Positions 1 through 8,088 of a stretch of 64,000 nt of DNA are shown here, one piece after another. The notes under the pieces are model-generated. The model searched no databases, was not told the origin of the DNA, and saw only the letters and a program-made list of their open reading frames with translations. Origin of the DNA: Vitreoscilla filiformis (GTDB lineage: Bacteria; Pseudomonadota; Gammaproteobacteria; Burkholderiales; Burkholderiaceae_C); the NCBI RefSeq assembly GCF_002222655.1, contig NZ_CP022423.1:1054001-1118000 (forward strand). Reading direction: 5' to 3'. Made by a program: the position numbers and the translations under genes. Each line of letters starts with the position of its first letter. Position 1 is the first letter of the stretch.

Positions 1-1080
1 CTTCAACTGGTTGGCGAACACCGGCAGCAGGCGATAGCGGAAGTCCACCACCTTGCCGCCCTTCACATCGAAGTCCATCACGCCCAGGAACTTGCCGTTC
101 GAGCCGGCGTTGGTCACCAGCGTTTTGCCGCCAGCGTTCTCAACCGGGATCGCCACCGGCACGCCGTCGTGGGTGTGGCCGCCGAAAATGGCGTCGATGC
201 CGCGCACGCGGCTGGCCATCTTCAAATCCACATCCATGCCGTTGTGGCTGACAACGACGACGACTTGCGCGCCCTTGCCACGCGCCTCGTCCACCATCTT
301 TTGCATGTTCTCGTCCTGGATGCCGAAGCTCCAGTCCGCCACCATGTAACGCGGGTTGGCGATGGGCGTGTAGGGGAAGGCTTGGCCGATGATGGCGCAG
401 GGCACGCCGTTGATCTCGCGGATCACATACGGCTTGAACACCTGATCGCCAAAGTCATTCGTCTTGACGTTTTGTGCGACGAAGTCCAGCTTGCCGGCGA
501 AGTCCTTCTCGACGATCTCCTTCACCCGCTCCATGCCGTAGGTGAACTCCCAGTGGCCGGTCATCACGTCCACGGTGAGCAGCTTGCAGGCGTCCACCAT
601 GTCTTGCGCGTTCGTCCAGAGGCTGGTGGCGGAGCCTTGCCAGGTGTCGCCGCCGTCCAGCAGCAGGGCGCCGGGGCGGCTGGCTTTCATCATCTTCACC
701 AGCGTGGCCAGGTGCGCAAAGCCGCCGACCTTGCCGTAGCGCCGGGCGGCCTTTTCAAAATTCAAGTAGGTGAAAGCGTGGGCCAAATCGGTGCCGGGGC
801 GGGCGCCCATGGTTTTGAGCAGATGATCCCCGACCAAGTGCGGCAGGTTCCCCTTCATGCTGCCGATGCCCATGTTCACGCTGGGTTCGCGGAAGTAGAT
901 CGGCTTCAACTGCGCGTGGCAGTCCGTCATGTGCAAGAAGCTGACGTTGCCGAACTTGGGCAGGTCGTACAGGCCCTTTTGGGCGGTGGCGGCATCGGCG
1001 TCGGCGTAGCGGCCCAGGCCCATGCCGGCCACCGAGGCCGCGCTCAACACCTGCATGAATTCGCGCTTGCTGATGTTCAT
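1..1080 (-). CDS. soxB: SoxB thiosulfohydrolase, N-terminal 360 residues (cut by window edge)
   Basis: SoxB is the dimanganese hydrolase of the periplasmic Sox complex; it releases sulfate from the sulfonate bound to SoxY. The frame runs from ATG at 1078-1080 to the window edge without a stop; the family is usually about 560 residues, so roughly the last third lies outside. It has the 5'-nucleotidase/metallophosphatase signature: MTDCHAQ (residues 51-57), DGGDTWQGS near 141, a VSHNGMD motif and GGHTHDG. The N-terminus (SKREFMQVLSAAS) resembles a Tat signal, as is usual for SoxB. It is the last visible gene of the sox operon, 15 bp after soxX. Identity is certain; only the C-terminus is unseen. 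Confidence 0.97.
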   Translation of the reverse strand, partial: MNISKREFMQVLSAASVAGMGLGRYADADAATAQKGLYDLPKFGNVSFLHMTDCHAQLKPIYFREPSVNMGIGSMKGNLPHLVGDHLLKTMGARPGTDLAHAFTYLNFEKAARRYGKVGGFAHLATLVKMMKASRPGALLLDGGDTWQGSATSLWTNAQDMVDACKLLTVDVMTGHWEFTYGMERVKEIVEKDFAGKLDFVAQNVKTNDFGDQVFKPYVIREINGVPCAIIGQAFPYTPIANPRYMVADWSFGIQDENMQKMVDEARGKGAQVVVVVSHNGMDVDLKMASRVRGIDAIFGGHTHDGVPVAIPVENAGGKTLVTNAGSNGKFLGVMDFDVKGGKVVDFRYRLLPVFANQLK

Positions 1081-1095
1081 TGGAAAACTTTCGGT

Positions 1096-1755
1096 TCAGT
1101 CTGCGTTAACGGGGGATTTCGGGTCGAGCAGCAGGGCCATCACATGCTTGATCTGCTGTTCATCGAGCAGCCCCTTGTGGCCGAAACGTGGCATCAAGGT
1201 GCAGGCGTTGTAGGCGCTGGCGTTCCACAGCTTGCCCCAGGTGTATTCGACGATGGGGCGGGCATTGGGGGCCGCCGGATCGGCCACACCGCGCAACTTG
1301 CCGTAGTGGTACAGGCTCGGGCCGATGGTGCCGAAGGAAATTTCAGCCTTGGTGATTTGGTGGCAGTTGTAGCAATTGGCACCGTTGGCGCTGGTGGCGG
1401 TGCTCTTGTCCGTCCAAGTCAGGCCCCGACCGTTTTGGGCCAGCTTTTCGCCCTCTTTCCAGTCGCCCAGGTAAACACCATCACGAGGGGGCTGGAGGGT
1501 CGCCAGGGCCGCTTCTTCCAAGCGCTTGAGGGTGGTGGCGTCGGGCGCGTGTTCGCTGGAGCAGGCCGCCTGGTTGGCGTCTTGTTGCAGCCGATCCACC
1601 TTGGCGATGCCTTCGTCACGGAACGAACCCGCCATCATGGCTCTGAATTGCGCGTCCAACTCGGCGGAGGTGGGTGGGCTGGCGCAGCCCGCCAGCAAGC
1701 CCAAGCCGCCCACGGCCAGTGCCGCACCCAACCAGGACAAAGCAGTCTTGTTCAT
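1096..1755 (-). CDS. soxX: SoxX, monohaem c-type cytochrome of the SoxAX complex
   Basis: SoxX pairs with SoxA to couple thiosulfate oxidatively to the SoxY cysteine; the haem of SoxX takes the electrons. The 219-residue protein has one CYNCH haem site in the middle and a downstream LMPRFGH segment whose Met is the expected distal ligand. The N-terminus carries a hydrophobic segment ending in LLAGC, a plausible lipobox, so it may be membrane-anchored by lipid. It lies between soxA and soxB on the same strand with gaps of 15-25 bp, the usual Sox order. It is somewhat longer than small SoxX proteins, with an N-terminal extension before the cytochrome fold. Confidence 0.95.
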   Translation of the reverse strand: MNKTALSWLGAALAVGGLGLLAGCASPPTSAELDAQFRAMMAGSFRDEGIAKVDRLQQDANQAACSSEHAPDATTLKRLEEAALATLQPPRDGVYLGDWKEGEKLAQNGRGLTWTDKSTATSANGANCYNCHQITKAEISFGTIGPSLYHYGKLRGVADPAAPNARPIVEYTWGKLWNASAYNACTLMPRFGHKGLLDEQQIKHVMALLLDPKSPVNAD

Positions 1756-1780
1756 CGGTGTTCCTTTGCGTGTGACGGGT

Positions 1781-2611
1781 TCAGCGCTTGATGGCCGGCG
1801 CGATGGACAGCGCCCCCTTGGCGTTCACGCCCATGTAGACGCCCAAGGCGATGGTGGCTTCCGAGGCGTAGCCCGGGTAGGGGAAGCGTTGCTGGCGGTA
1901 GCAGTCGTTGAGCCGGTGCTGCATGCTCCACAGCTCGCCCGCAGACACGCGATACGCCGGCCAGGCCGCAAAGCCGACGCCGTCGCCGGGGTTGCTGCGC
2001 AGGTCGGGCAGGTCTTGCAGGCGGATGCGTTTGTCCGGTTGGCCGTGGCAGGTGGCGCAGGAAAAATCCATGGGCCCACCGCGATAGAAGAAGGCCCGTT
2101 TGCCCAGTTCGTACAGGCGTTTTTCTTCCGGATGGCGCTGCGGCAGGTTGAAGCGCAGCTCGCGGGATTCGGCGGAAATCCAGGCCGACAACGCTTCCAA
2201 ATTCGGCATCTCACCTTTGCCGAACGGCTGCTTGACGATCTCGGCAGCGTTGAAGCCTTGCAGTGTTTCCATGCACGTCAGCAGGCGGGATTCCAGATCC
2301 TGCACCCGCTTCGTGTCCGAGAAGTAGCGCGGCAGTTCGACCCACGCCCCTTTCACCACCCCCGGCCCTTTGCCCAAATCGCAGGCTTCCAGCGAGGCAT
2401 TTTTGGGGCCACGCTTTTTCTTCCACAGGTCTTCACCTTTGGCTTCGAACAGCTCGGCGGGGTTGCCGTCGGCCAGCATGGCGCGGTATTCGGCGATGCC
2501 ATCGGCGGCGGTTTTTTGCGCCAGGACGGGGCCGGCACTGGCAGCCAACAACGCGGTGCTCAGGGTGAGGGCCACAGGGCGGTGCCGTCGGGGGGGAAGT
2601 GCAGCGGGCAT
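1781..2611 (-). CDS. soxA: SoxA, monohaem L-cysteine S-thiosulfotransferase subunit
   Basis: SoxA is the catalytic subunit of SoxAX, which joins thiosulfate to the C-terminal cysteine of SoxY. I start it at ATG 2609-2611, seven codons inside the longest frame, because a GAGGAG Shine-Dalgarno sits just upstream; this gives 276 residues with a Sec signal ending ...GPVLAQ. Only one haem motif is present (CATCH). The position of the N-terminal haem of dihaem SoxA is replaced by isolated cysteines (EACDLG and LLTCMETL), as in the monohaem class, where they form a disulfide. The NDCYRQQRFP segment carries the cysteine that becomes the persulfide haem ligand. Its position between soxZ and soxX is standard. 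Confidence 0.95.
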   Translation of the reverse strand: MPAALPPRRHRPVALTLSTALLAASAGPVLAQKTAADGIAEYRAMLADGNPAELFEAKGEDLWKKKRGPKNASLEACDLGKGPGVVKGAWVELPRYFSDTKRVQDLESRLLTCMETLQGFNAAEIVKQPFGKGEMPNLEALSAWISAESRELRFNLPQRHPEEKRLYELGKRAFFYRGGPMDFSCATCHGQPDKRIRLQDLPDLRSNPGDGVGFAAWPAYRVSAGELWSMQHRLNDCYRQQRFPYPGYASEATIALGVYMGVNAKGALSIAPAIKR

Positions 2612-2690
2612 GGGGGTCTCCTCGGGATACAAAGACGAACGGGCTGCCCGGCCTGTGCCGGCCAGTGCAACCCGTGGGGCCAGGGGGTGA

Positions 2691-3002
2691 TCAGCTCACC
2701 GTGGCTTCATCGGTGCGGGTGTCGCCCTTGGTGTCTTTCCAAGACACGGCGACTTTGTCCCCGGCCTTGGCGCCCTTGATGGCGAATTGCAAGAACGGGT
2801 TCTTGGACACCGAGGGGCCCCATTGGGCCGTCATCACCACCTTGCCGTTGAGCGCGGCGCTGACTTCTTGGATGAACCAAGCGGGAATCACCTTGCCGGA
2901 CGAATCCTTGCGCTGGCCGGTTTCCATTTCGTGGCTCATCAGCACGCGCACGTTGGCTTTGTCGCCAGACATCTGGGCGCGGATCTTCATCGGGTCTGCC
3001 AT
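2691..3002 (-). CDS. soxZ: SoxZ, partner of the sulfur carrier SoxY
   Basis: SoxZ is a small immunoglobulin-fold protein that forms the SoxYZ heterodimer, the scaffold on which sulfur intermediates are carried. The 103-residue sequence opens MADPMKIRAQ and contains the typical IPAWFIQEV and NPFLQFAIKG segments. There is no signal peptide, consistent with export as a passenger of Tat-exported SoxY. It lies between soxY and soxA in the operon. Length and sequence are ordinary for the family. Confidence 0.96.
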   Translation of the reverse strand: MADPMKIRAQMSGDKANVRVLMSHEMETGQRKDSSGKVIPAWFIQEVSAALNGKVVMTAQWGPSVSKNPFLQFAIKGAKAGDKVAVSWKDTKGDTRTDEATVS

Positions 3003-3058
3003 GGGAAATCTCCTGAAAATTCAATGACGGGAACGCGGGTGGATGGGTGGGCCGGGCC

Positions 3059-3517
3059 TCAGCCGCCGCAGCCGCCCAGCGTGACCTTGACTTCCTTCTG
3101 CGCGAACAGCACCTTGCCGTCGCCCATGATCGCCACGGCGTAGACGTTGGAGGACTGGCCCATCTTCACGCGGGTGCTGAAGTTGGCTTCGACCGCGTCC
3201 GTGACGTCGAACAAAGCGGCCAGCACCGAGGGGTTCTTTTCGATCAAGATCAGCACGCGCTTGACGCCAGGCAGCGCCGTGGCCGCGCCCACGGGCACGA
3301 CCGAGCCGTTTTCGGCGATGTCCGGGCCGCTGACGGTCACGTCCTTGCTTTCGACCGGGGCGCCGGCGCCCAGGGCCTTCATCAAGTCGGCGATGTTTTT
3401 CGCGTCAAAGGCGGCGGTGTTCCAGTTGGCCAGGGCGGGGGTGGGCAGCAAGCCGGCGGCGGCCATCAGGCCGGCCACCGTGGCGCTGCGTGCGAGCATG
3501 TCACGACGGGTTTGCAT
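3059..3517 (-). CDS. soxY: SoxY, covalent sulfur carrier
   Basis: SoxY carries the sulfur substrate covalently on a cysteine at the end of a flexible C-terminal arm. The protein ends in GGCGG, the diagnostic swinging-arm motif. I start it at ATG 3515-3517 (152 residues) although the frame is open much further upstream, because this start has a GGAGATT ribosome site and gives a Tat signal (TRRDMLARS) followed by a hydrophobic stretch. The upstream extension overlaps soxD in another frame and has no Sox character. It sits between soxD and soxZ. Confidence 0.97.
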   Translation of the reverse strand: MQTRRDMLARSATVAGLMAAAGLLPTPALANWNTAAFDAKNIADLMKALGAGAPVESKDVTVSGPDIAENGSVVPVGAATALPGVKRVLILIEKNPSVLAALFDVTDAVEANFSTRVKMGQSSNVYAVAIMGDGKVLFAQKEVKVTLGGCGG

Positions 3518-3543
3518 GGTTGGAATCTCCTTCAGGTTCGGGG

Positions 3544-4656
3544 TCACTTCTTGGCGCCGTCCATCAGCCATTGGGCGATGGCGCGGGCGTCGGCCTCGGG
3601 CAAGGTTTGTGCGGGCATCGGGATCGGGCCCCAAACACCTTGGCCACCAGCGCGAATCTTGCCGGTCAGGTAATCGACACCGTCGGCGCGGCCCGCGTAC
3701 TTGCCTGCAACGTCCTTGAACGAGGGGCCGACGATTTTGTTGTCCACGCTGTGGCAGGCCACGCAGCCGTGTTTGTTGATCAGCGCGCTGCCGCTGGGCG
3801 CAGCGGCGGGCTTGGGTGCCACGGGGGCGACGGGGGCTGCACCGGTGCCCAGCGGGGCGGTCGACTCCGGCTTGGTGGTGTCGGCGCCGATTTGCGCACC
3901 CACCATGCGGTTTTGTTCCGCCAAGTTGCCGTGGTTGTTGCGCGCAAACGCCGGCAGGAACGAGCCGATGTTCGGTTCGGGTGCGCAGTTCGTCATGCAG
4001 GCCACGGCCTTCACGTCGGGCTTGCCGGCGGTTTTCATGCTCTTGCCGGGCCACATGCCGTGATCCAGCGTCATGCCGTTGCGGTTGGGCATGCGAGCCT
4101 GGGCGTCGGCCATGGTTTTGTCCGAGAGCACAAAGTTGTCCGGCACGACCCCGCCCATGTTGAGCAAGTAGGCCAGCACCGAGTAAACCTCATCGGGCTT
4201 GAGCGACTTGGGCGCCGTCCAGGGCATGGCGCGGTTGATGTAGTCGAACAGCGTCGAAACCGTCGGCACTTTCATCAGCGTGGTGCGGCCAGGGAAGCTG
4301 GTGTCGGTGAGTTTGGCGACCCGGCCGGTTTTCACGTCGTCAGCGGTGGTGCCGCCCACCAAGGGGCTGAACACCTCGTTGGATTCGCCAAAAATACCGT
4401 GGCAGTGGGCGCACTTGCCTTCCCAGATGTCCTGGCCGGCGCTGACCGTGCCCGAACCCTTGGGCAGCCCTTTGAAGTCCGGGCGCACATCGATGTCCCA
4501 GGCGGACACTTCCTTGGGCGTGGCGGAACGGCCAATGCCGGGGAATTCCTGCGCACCCGCAGCCCAGGCACTGCCACCCACCGCCCACAGTGCAGCGGCC
4601 ACCGCCACCGCTGAGGCAGCACCCTTCAGGCGCTTGGCATCACGAGAGCTGGACAT
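3544..4656 (-). CDS. soxD: SoxD, dihaem cytochrome subunit of sulfane dehydrogenase
   Basis: SoxD is the cytochrome c partner of the molybdoenzyme SoxC; SoxCD oxidises the sulfane sulfur on SoxY and passes six electrons on. The 370-residue protein has a signal peptide (ending GSAWAA), a first haem site CAHCH near residue 82 and a second, CVACH, near residue 295. They are separated by a linker rich in Ala and Pro (about residues 265-290). The first methionines follow the soxC stop; the reading frames overlap by 17 bp, suggesting translational coupling. Presence of soxCD predicts oxidation of thiosulfate to sulfate without obligate sulfur globules. Confidence 0.95.
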   Translation of the reverse strand: MSSSRDAKRLKGAASAVAVAAALWAVGGSAWAAGAQEFPGIGRSATPKEVSAWDIDVRPDFKGLPKGSGTVSAGQDIWEGKCAHCHGIFGESNEVFSPLVGGTTADDVKTGRVAKLTDTSFPGRTTLMKVPTVSTLFDYINRAMPWTAPKSLKPDEVYSVLAYLLNMGGVVPDNFVLSDKTMADAQARMPNRNGMTLDHGMWPGKSMKTAGKPDVKAVACMTNCAPEPNIGSFLPAFARNNHGNLAEQNRMVGAQIGADTTKPESTAPLGTGAAPVAPVAPKPAAAPSGSALINKHGCVACHSVDNKIVGPSFKDVAGKYAGRADGVDYLTGKIRAGGQGVWGPIPMPAQTLPEADARAIAQWLMDGAKK

Positions 4657-6046
4657 TCTTCACCTCGCCGCTTTCTTGCACCAACCACGACTGGATGGCG
4701 TTGTTGTGGTAGATCGAACGCGTACCGCGCACCGCACGCAACTGCTTGTAAGTGGGCTGGACGTAGCCGGTTTCGTCGGTCGCACGGCTTTGGATGATGG
4801 CGGGTTTGCCATCCCAGACCCAGTTGATGTTGAAGCGCGTCAACGCCTTGCTGTGAACCGGGCCTTCGAGTCGTGCGGTGCGCCAGTTGCGCCCGCCATC
4901 GACCGACACATCCACCTTGGTGACCTTGCCCCGGCCCGACCATGCCAAACCGGTGATGTTGTAAAACCCCTTGTCCAGCAAAATCTGGCCGCCCGAAGGG
5001 GTGGTGACCACGCTCTTGCACTCCTGGATGTTGGTGTACTGCCGGTGCAAGCCGCTGGGTTGCAAGTCGATGTAATGGACGGCTTCGTCTTTGGCCGCAT
5101 AGGGGGCATCACCCACCTCGATGCGGCGCAGATACTTGACCCAGCTCACGCCTTGCACCCCGGGCACCACCAAGCGCAGCGGGTAGCCGTTTTCGGGCCG
5201 CAGCATCTCGCCGTTTTGCCCGTAGGCGACAAACACTTCGCCAGATTCGACCAACTCCATGGGGATGGTGCGGGTCATGGAAGAACCATCAGCGCCTTCG
5301 GCCAGCAGGTAGCGGCCACGTTTGTAGTCCACCCCGCACATGTCCAGCAGGATCTTGAGCGGCACGCCGGTGAACTCGCTGCACGAGATCATGCCGTGGG
5401 TGTACTGCACCGTGGGCACAGCCACGTTGCCCCATTCCACGGCGGTGTTGGCGCCGCATTCGATGAAGTGGAAACGGCTCACCGAGGGCAAGCGCATGAT
5501 CTCGTCCATGGTGAAGACCTTGGGCGACTTCATCAGCGTGGGATCCGAGCCGTTGAGCATCAGGCGGTGCTTGGACGGGTCGATGTCCCACCAGCCTTGG
5601 TGGTGGCGCTCGAAGTGCAGCCCGCTGGGCGTGACGATGCCAAACAGCGACTGCAACGGCGCAAAGGACACCGACGCCTGCGTGGTTTGCGTCAGGCCGG
5701 GGCTTTGGCGCCGTTGCACGTTGGCTTCGTATTTGGAGGGCTTGCCGTAGCCGTCGGTGACCACGCCTTGGCCCAAACCGGTCGAATGGGCCGGCAGGTT
5801 CAGGATGTTGGGATCACCGCCTTCGGTGGGCACTGGGTTGCCTTGGGCCAGCGCGTTGCCGCCAGCACCCACGGCCACCCCGGCGGCAGCGGTCGTGAAG
5901 GCACGGCGGATGAAGTCTCTCCGACCATCGCGGGCTTCGGCAAAGACAGTCTGGACGCCACTGCGATCCAAGAAGTTTTCCGGCGCTTTGCGCAGCCGGC
6001 CCGAGGCCACATCGGGCCGCGTCACAAGGTCATCTTCGGGGTGCAC
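4640..6046 (-). CDS. soxC: SoxC, molybdenum subunit of sulfane dehydrogenase
   Basis: SoxC belongs to the sulfite oxidase family and binds molybdopterin; with SoxD it oxidises SoxY-bound sulfane. The HFIECGAN segment carries the conserved cysteine that ligates Mo. A twin-arginine signal is visible (RRDFIRRAF, about residues 42-50), unusually far from the N-terminus, which is known for SoxC. The start is GTG at 6044-6046, chosen because AGAGGAG lies six bases upstream; no in-frame ATG is nearby. It is the first structural gene after the ArsR-type regulator and overlaps soxD by 17 bp. 468 residues is slightly long for the family because of the N-terminal extension. Confidence 0.95.
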   Translation of the reverse strand: MHPEDDLVTRPDVASGRLRKAPENFLDRSGVQTVFAEARDGRRDFIRRAFTTAAAGVAVGAGGNALAQGNPVPTEGGDPNILNLPAHSTGLGQGVVTDGYGKPSKYEANVQRRQSPGLTQTTQASVSFAPLQSLFGIVTPSGLHFERHHQGWWDIDPSKHRLMLNGSDPTLMKSPKVFTMDEIMRLPSVSRFHFIECGANTAVEWGNVAVPTVQYTHGMISCSEFTGVPLKILLDMCGVDYKRGRYLLAEGADGSSMTRTIPMELVESGEVFVAYGQNGEMLRPENGYPLRLVVPGVQGVSWVKYLRRIEVGDAPYAAKDEAVHYIDLQPSGLHRQYTNIQECKSVVTTPSGGQILLDKGFYNITGLAWSGRGKVTKVDVSVDGGRNWRTARLEGPVHSKALTRFNINWVWDGKPAIIQSRATDETGYVQPTYKQLRAVRGTRSIYHNNAIQSWLVQESGEVKNVQLS

Positions 6047-6078
6047 CAGGAACTCCTCTGGGTGGGTTGATGGTGGAG

Positions 6079-6435
6079 TCAGGGGGAGGGTGTGCAGAAA
6101 TTCAGGCCGGCCAGCGGGGAAGCGGACATCAGGCGCTCCAGCACCGGGCGACGCTCGTCGGCGATGCTGTACAGCACCTGCGCCCCGAGGCGCCGCCGGC
6201 TCACCAAGCCGCAGTGGTAGAGCGTGGCCAGGTGCTGCGACAGCGTCGGCTGCGCCGCACCCAGCCCTTCGGTGAGCTGGCTGACGTTGCGCTCACCTTG
6301 CAGCAGCGCCGCGACGATGCGCAACCGCACCGGTGTGGCCAGCAGGCCAAACAACTCGGCAGCACGCTCGAACACACGATCACGATCAGGGCAGGCCAAA
6401 ATTCTGACTATTAAGATATAAGCAAGCAGTGACAT
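6079..6435 (-). CDS. ArsR/SmtB-family regulator of the sox operon (SoxR-like)
   Basis: A 118-residue winged-helix repressor of the ArsR family: LFGLLATPVRLRIVAALL, then a helix-turn-helix (AAQPTLSQHLATLYHCGLV) and a wing (RRRLGAQVLYSIAD). It lies 32 bp upstream of soxC on the same strand, so it is probably the first gene of the sox transcript. ArsR proteins in this position act as sulfur-responsive repressors through thiol chemistry; cysteines are present near the N-terminus (ACPD), in the recognition region (YHCG) and at the C-terminus (NFCTP). I take ATG at 6433-6435 rather than an upstream TTG; no strong ribosome site marks either. Function as sox repressor is inference from family and position. 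Confidence 0.8.
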   Translation of the reverse strand: MSLLAYILIVRILACPDRDRVFERAAELFGLLATPVRLRIVAALLQGERNVSQLTEGLGAAQPTLSQHLATLYHCGLVSRRRLGAQVLYSIADERRPVLERLMSASPLAGLNFCTPSP

Positions 6436-6561
6436 TATGGGCAAACCAGCCCAGAAGCATTGGTGAAAACGCCAGCGTGTGGTGTCGATGCGGCGCCATA
6501 CGCATGATCTGTGTCAATTTCTTTCTCACCCTGTGGGAACTTTGGAGCCAAGGAGAACGGT

Positions 6562-7338
6562 ATGCAAAGACGAGAGCGTCTGACGAGTACGCGCCGGCAG
6601 TGCCTGCAATGGCTGGGGGGTTGTGGGTGCATGGGTTGGGGGCTGTCGGGGCACGCGGCTTCCGACCCCGATTGGCGTCCCCCCATGGTGGCGCTGGAGG
6701 GGGTGTACGTGCCCGCACTGTTCCTGACGGGCAGCGGCGGCAAGTCGGCTGAAGCGGGACAGCGTGCGCAGGCGGCAATGCAGCGATTGGCCCAGGCGTG
6801 GGTCACACTGCGCCCCACCTTCGCCGGGTTGTGGCCCCGGGACGCTGCGTGGCAGCGCAGCGTGGGGCAGGTTCAGCAGCACATCGACGAGGGCGCACAA
6901 CGGACGCAGCAAGGCGCCTGGGCCGCCGCGCATGAGGCCCTGGAACACGTCCGCGAAGTGCTGGCTCAGGCTCGGCAGGCCAAGGGACTGGTGTTTTTGC
7001 CCGATCGCTACACCGTGTTCCATGCGGAGATGGAAGCGTTGGTGGCTGCGGGGGCGGCGGCAGTGCTCGATCGTCCGGCGCTGCGGGCGCGTTACACCCG
7101 TGCCCGGGCACTGTGGCAGGGCATTGTGGACACCGCAGTCGATGTCGAGCGGGATGGTTTGAGCCCCGCCCGTCAGACCCAGCAAGCGCGGGCGCTGGCC
7201 GAGGAAACGACGGCACTGTCCCTGTTGAGTCAGGCCCTGGATGACGCGGACGATGCCGTGTTGCGCCAGCGCCTGGTGGCCCTCAAAGCGCCGTTCGTGC
7301 GGGCTTATACGGCGTTTGGCCGTGAATTGGAGCGTTGA
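6562..7338 (+). CDS. Exported, largely helical protein of unknown function
   Basis: I do not recognise the family. The 258-residue protein starts at ATG 6562, preceded by AAGGAGA at good spacing. Its N-terminus holds twin arginines (TSTRRQCLQWLGG) and a short Gly-rich hydrophobic stretch, suggesting export, possibly by Tat. The mature part is rich in Ala, Gln, Arg and Glu and looks entirely alpha-helical, with heptad-like Ala/Leu spacing, consistent with a helical bundle. There is no haem motif and no cysteine beyond the leader. It is divergent from the sox operon and overlaps nothing; the rhodanese gene starts 3 bp after its stop, so the two are probably one operon. A periplasmic sulfur-related role is only suggested by context. 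Confidence 0.6.
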   Translation: MQRRERLTSTRRQCLQWLGGCGCMGWGLSGHAASDPDWRPPMVALEGVYVPALFLTGSGGKSAEAGQRAQAAMQRLAQAWVTLRPTFAGLWPRDAAWQRSVGQVQQHIDEGAQRTQQGAWAAAHEALEHVREVLAQARQAKGLVFLPDRYTVFHAEMEALVAAGAAAVLDRPALRARYTRARALWQGIVDTAVDVERDGLSPARQTQQARALAEETTALSLLSQALDDADDAVLRQRLVALKAPFVRAYTAFGRELER

Positions 7339-7340
7339 AC

Positions 7341-7628
7341 ATGTCACACCCCACCCCACCGGCCACGCTCATTGACGTGCGTTCTCCGGGCGAGTTTGCC
7401 AGCGGCCATCTGGCAGGCGCCATCAATTTGCCGCTGGATCAACTTCAGCACAGCATTGGCCGCACCGTGCCCGATGTGGCAACGCCGCTGGTGCTGTACT
7501 GCGCTTCTGGGGCGCGTTCCGCCTTCGCTTGCGGACTGTTGCAGCAGTTGGGGTACACCCAGGTGAGCAACGGGGGCGGCGTCGGGCTGTTGGCCATGCA
7601 GTTGCAGCGGGCCATCGTTCGCGGCTGA
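7341..7628 (+). CDS. Single-domain rhodanese-like protein
   Basis: A 95-residue rhodanese domain. It opens with the LIDVRSPGEFASGHLAGAIN segment typical of the fold and has the active-site loop CASGAR, whose cysteine would carry a persulfide. There is no signal peptide, so it is probably cytoplasmic. The start ATG 7341 lies 3 bp after the stop of the exported unknown protein, with GGAGCG in the end of that gene serving as ribosome site. Stand-alone rhodaneses transfer sulfane sulfur to thiol acceptors; next to a sox operon it may take part in cytoplasmic sulfur handling, but that is inference. Confidence 0.88.
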   Translation: MSHPTPPATLIDVRSPGEFASGHLAGAINLPLDQLQHSIGRTVPDVATPLVLYCASGARSAFACGLLQQLGYTQVSNGGGVGLLAMQLQRAIVRG

Positions 7629-7633
7629 GGCCG

Positions 7634-7993
7634 TCAGAACATCATGTTCTTATCGACGTCCTGCATCTTGCGCCGCGCCAGCGCCAGGTTGGCGCGGTGT
7701 TTGTCCAGCACGAAATAAATGAAGGTACCCTCCTTGCGGGAGGATGGGCGCAGCAAGTGGTATTGCTTGCCCAGGGTGATCAGAATGTCGTCGATGACAT
7801 CATTCAGCCCGAGTTGACGCATGGCCTTGAGCTTGGCGCGGATCACCTCGGTGTTGGCCGCAGCCGCGACTTCCAAATCCAAGCCCGAGCCCGCAGAGCC
7901 CAACATCATGCCGCTCTCTGAGTCCACAACGGCGCAGCACATGGCACCGTCACAAGTCATCATCTCATCCAGGGTTTGGCGAATGGTGGCCAT
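7634..7993 (-). CDS. Roadblock/LC7-domain protein
   Basis: A 119-residue single-domain protein of the Roadblock/LC7 type: the CCAVVDSESGMMLGS hairpin near the N-terminus and a C-terminal FIYFVLDKHRANLALARRKM segment match the fold. In bacteria such proteins often act with small Ras-like GTPases, but no GTPase gene is adjacent here. It converges on the rhodanese gene with 5 bp between stops. A good AAAGGA ribosome site precedes the ATG. Role unknown; only the fold is supported. Confidence 0.75.
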   Translation of the reverse strand: MATIRQTLDEMMTCDGAMCCAVVDSESGMMLGSAGSGLDLEVAAAANTEVIRAKLKAMRQLGLNDVIDDILITLGKQYHLLRPSSRKEGTFIYFVLDKHRANLALARRKMQDVDKNMMF

Positions 7994-8088
7994 CGCAGGT
8001 TCCTTTGGTGGTTGAAAAAACGTGGCGATGCGGCAGAGTCTACGGTGCGATCCACCTCAACCTTCCAATTTCCCGCAGGTAAACCATC

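Noticed and set aside
1..1080. soxB as a truncated gene
   Set aside because: The frame simply runs into the window edge with no stop; nothing indicates real truncation.
169..1791. Long plus-strand frame of 540 codons opposite soxB/soxX
   Set aside because: Shadow of high-GC coding on the minus strand; low-complexity composition (His, Gly, Val, Ala) and no recognisable domain.
4280..6070. 596-codon plus-strand frame opposite soxC
   Set aside because: Antisense shadow of soxC/soxD; no signal, motif or ribosome site.
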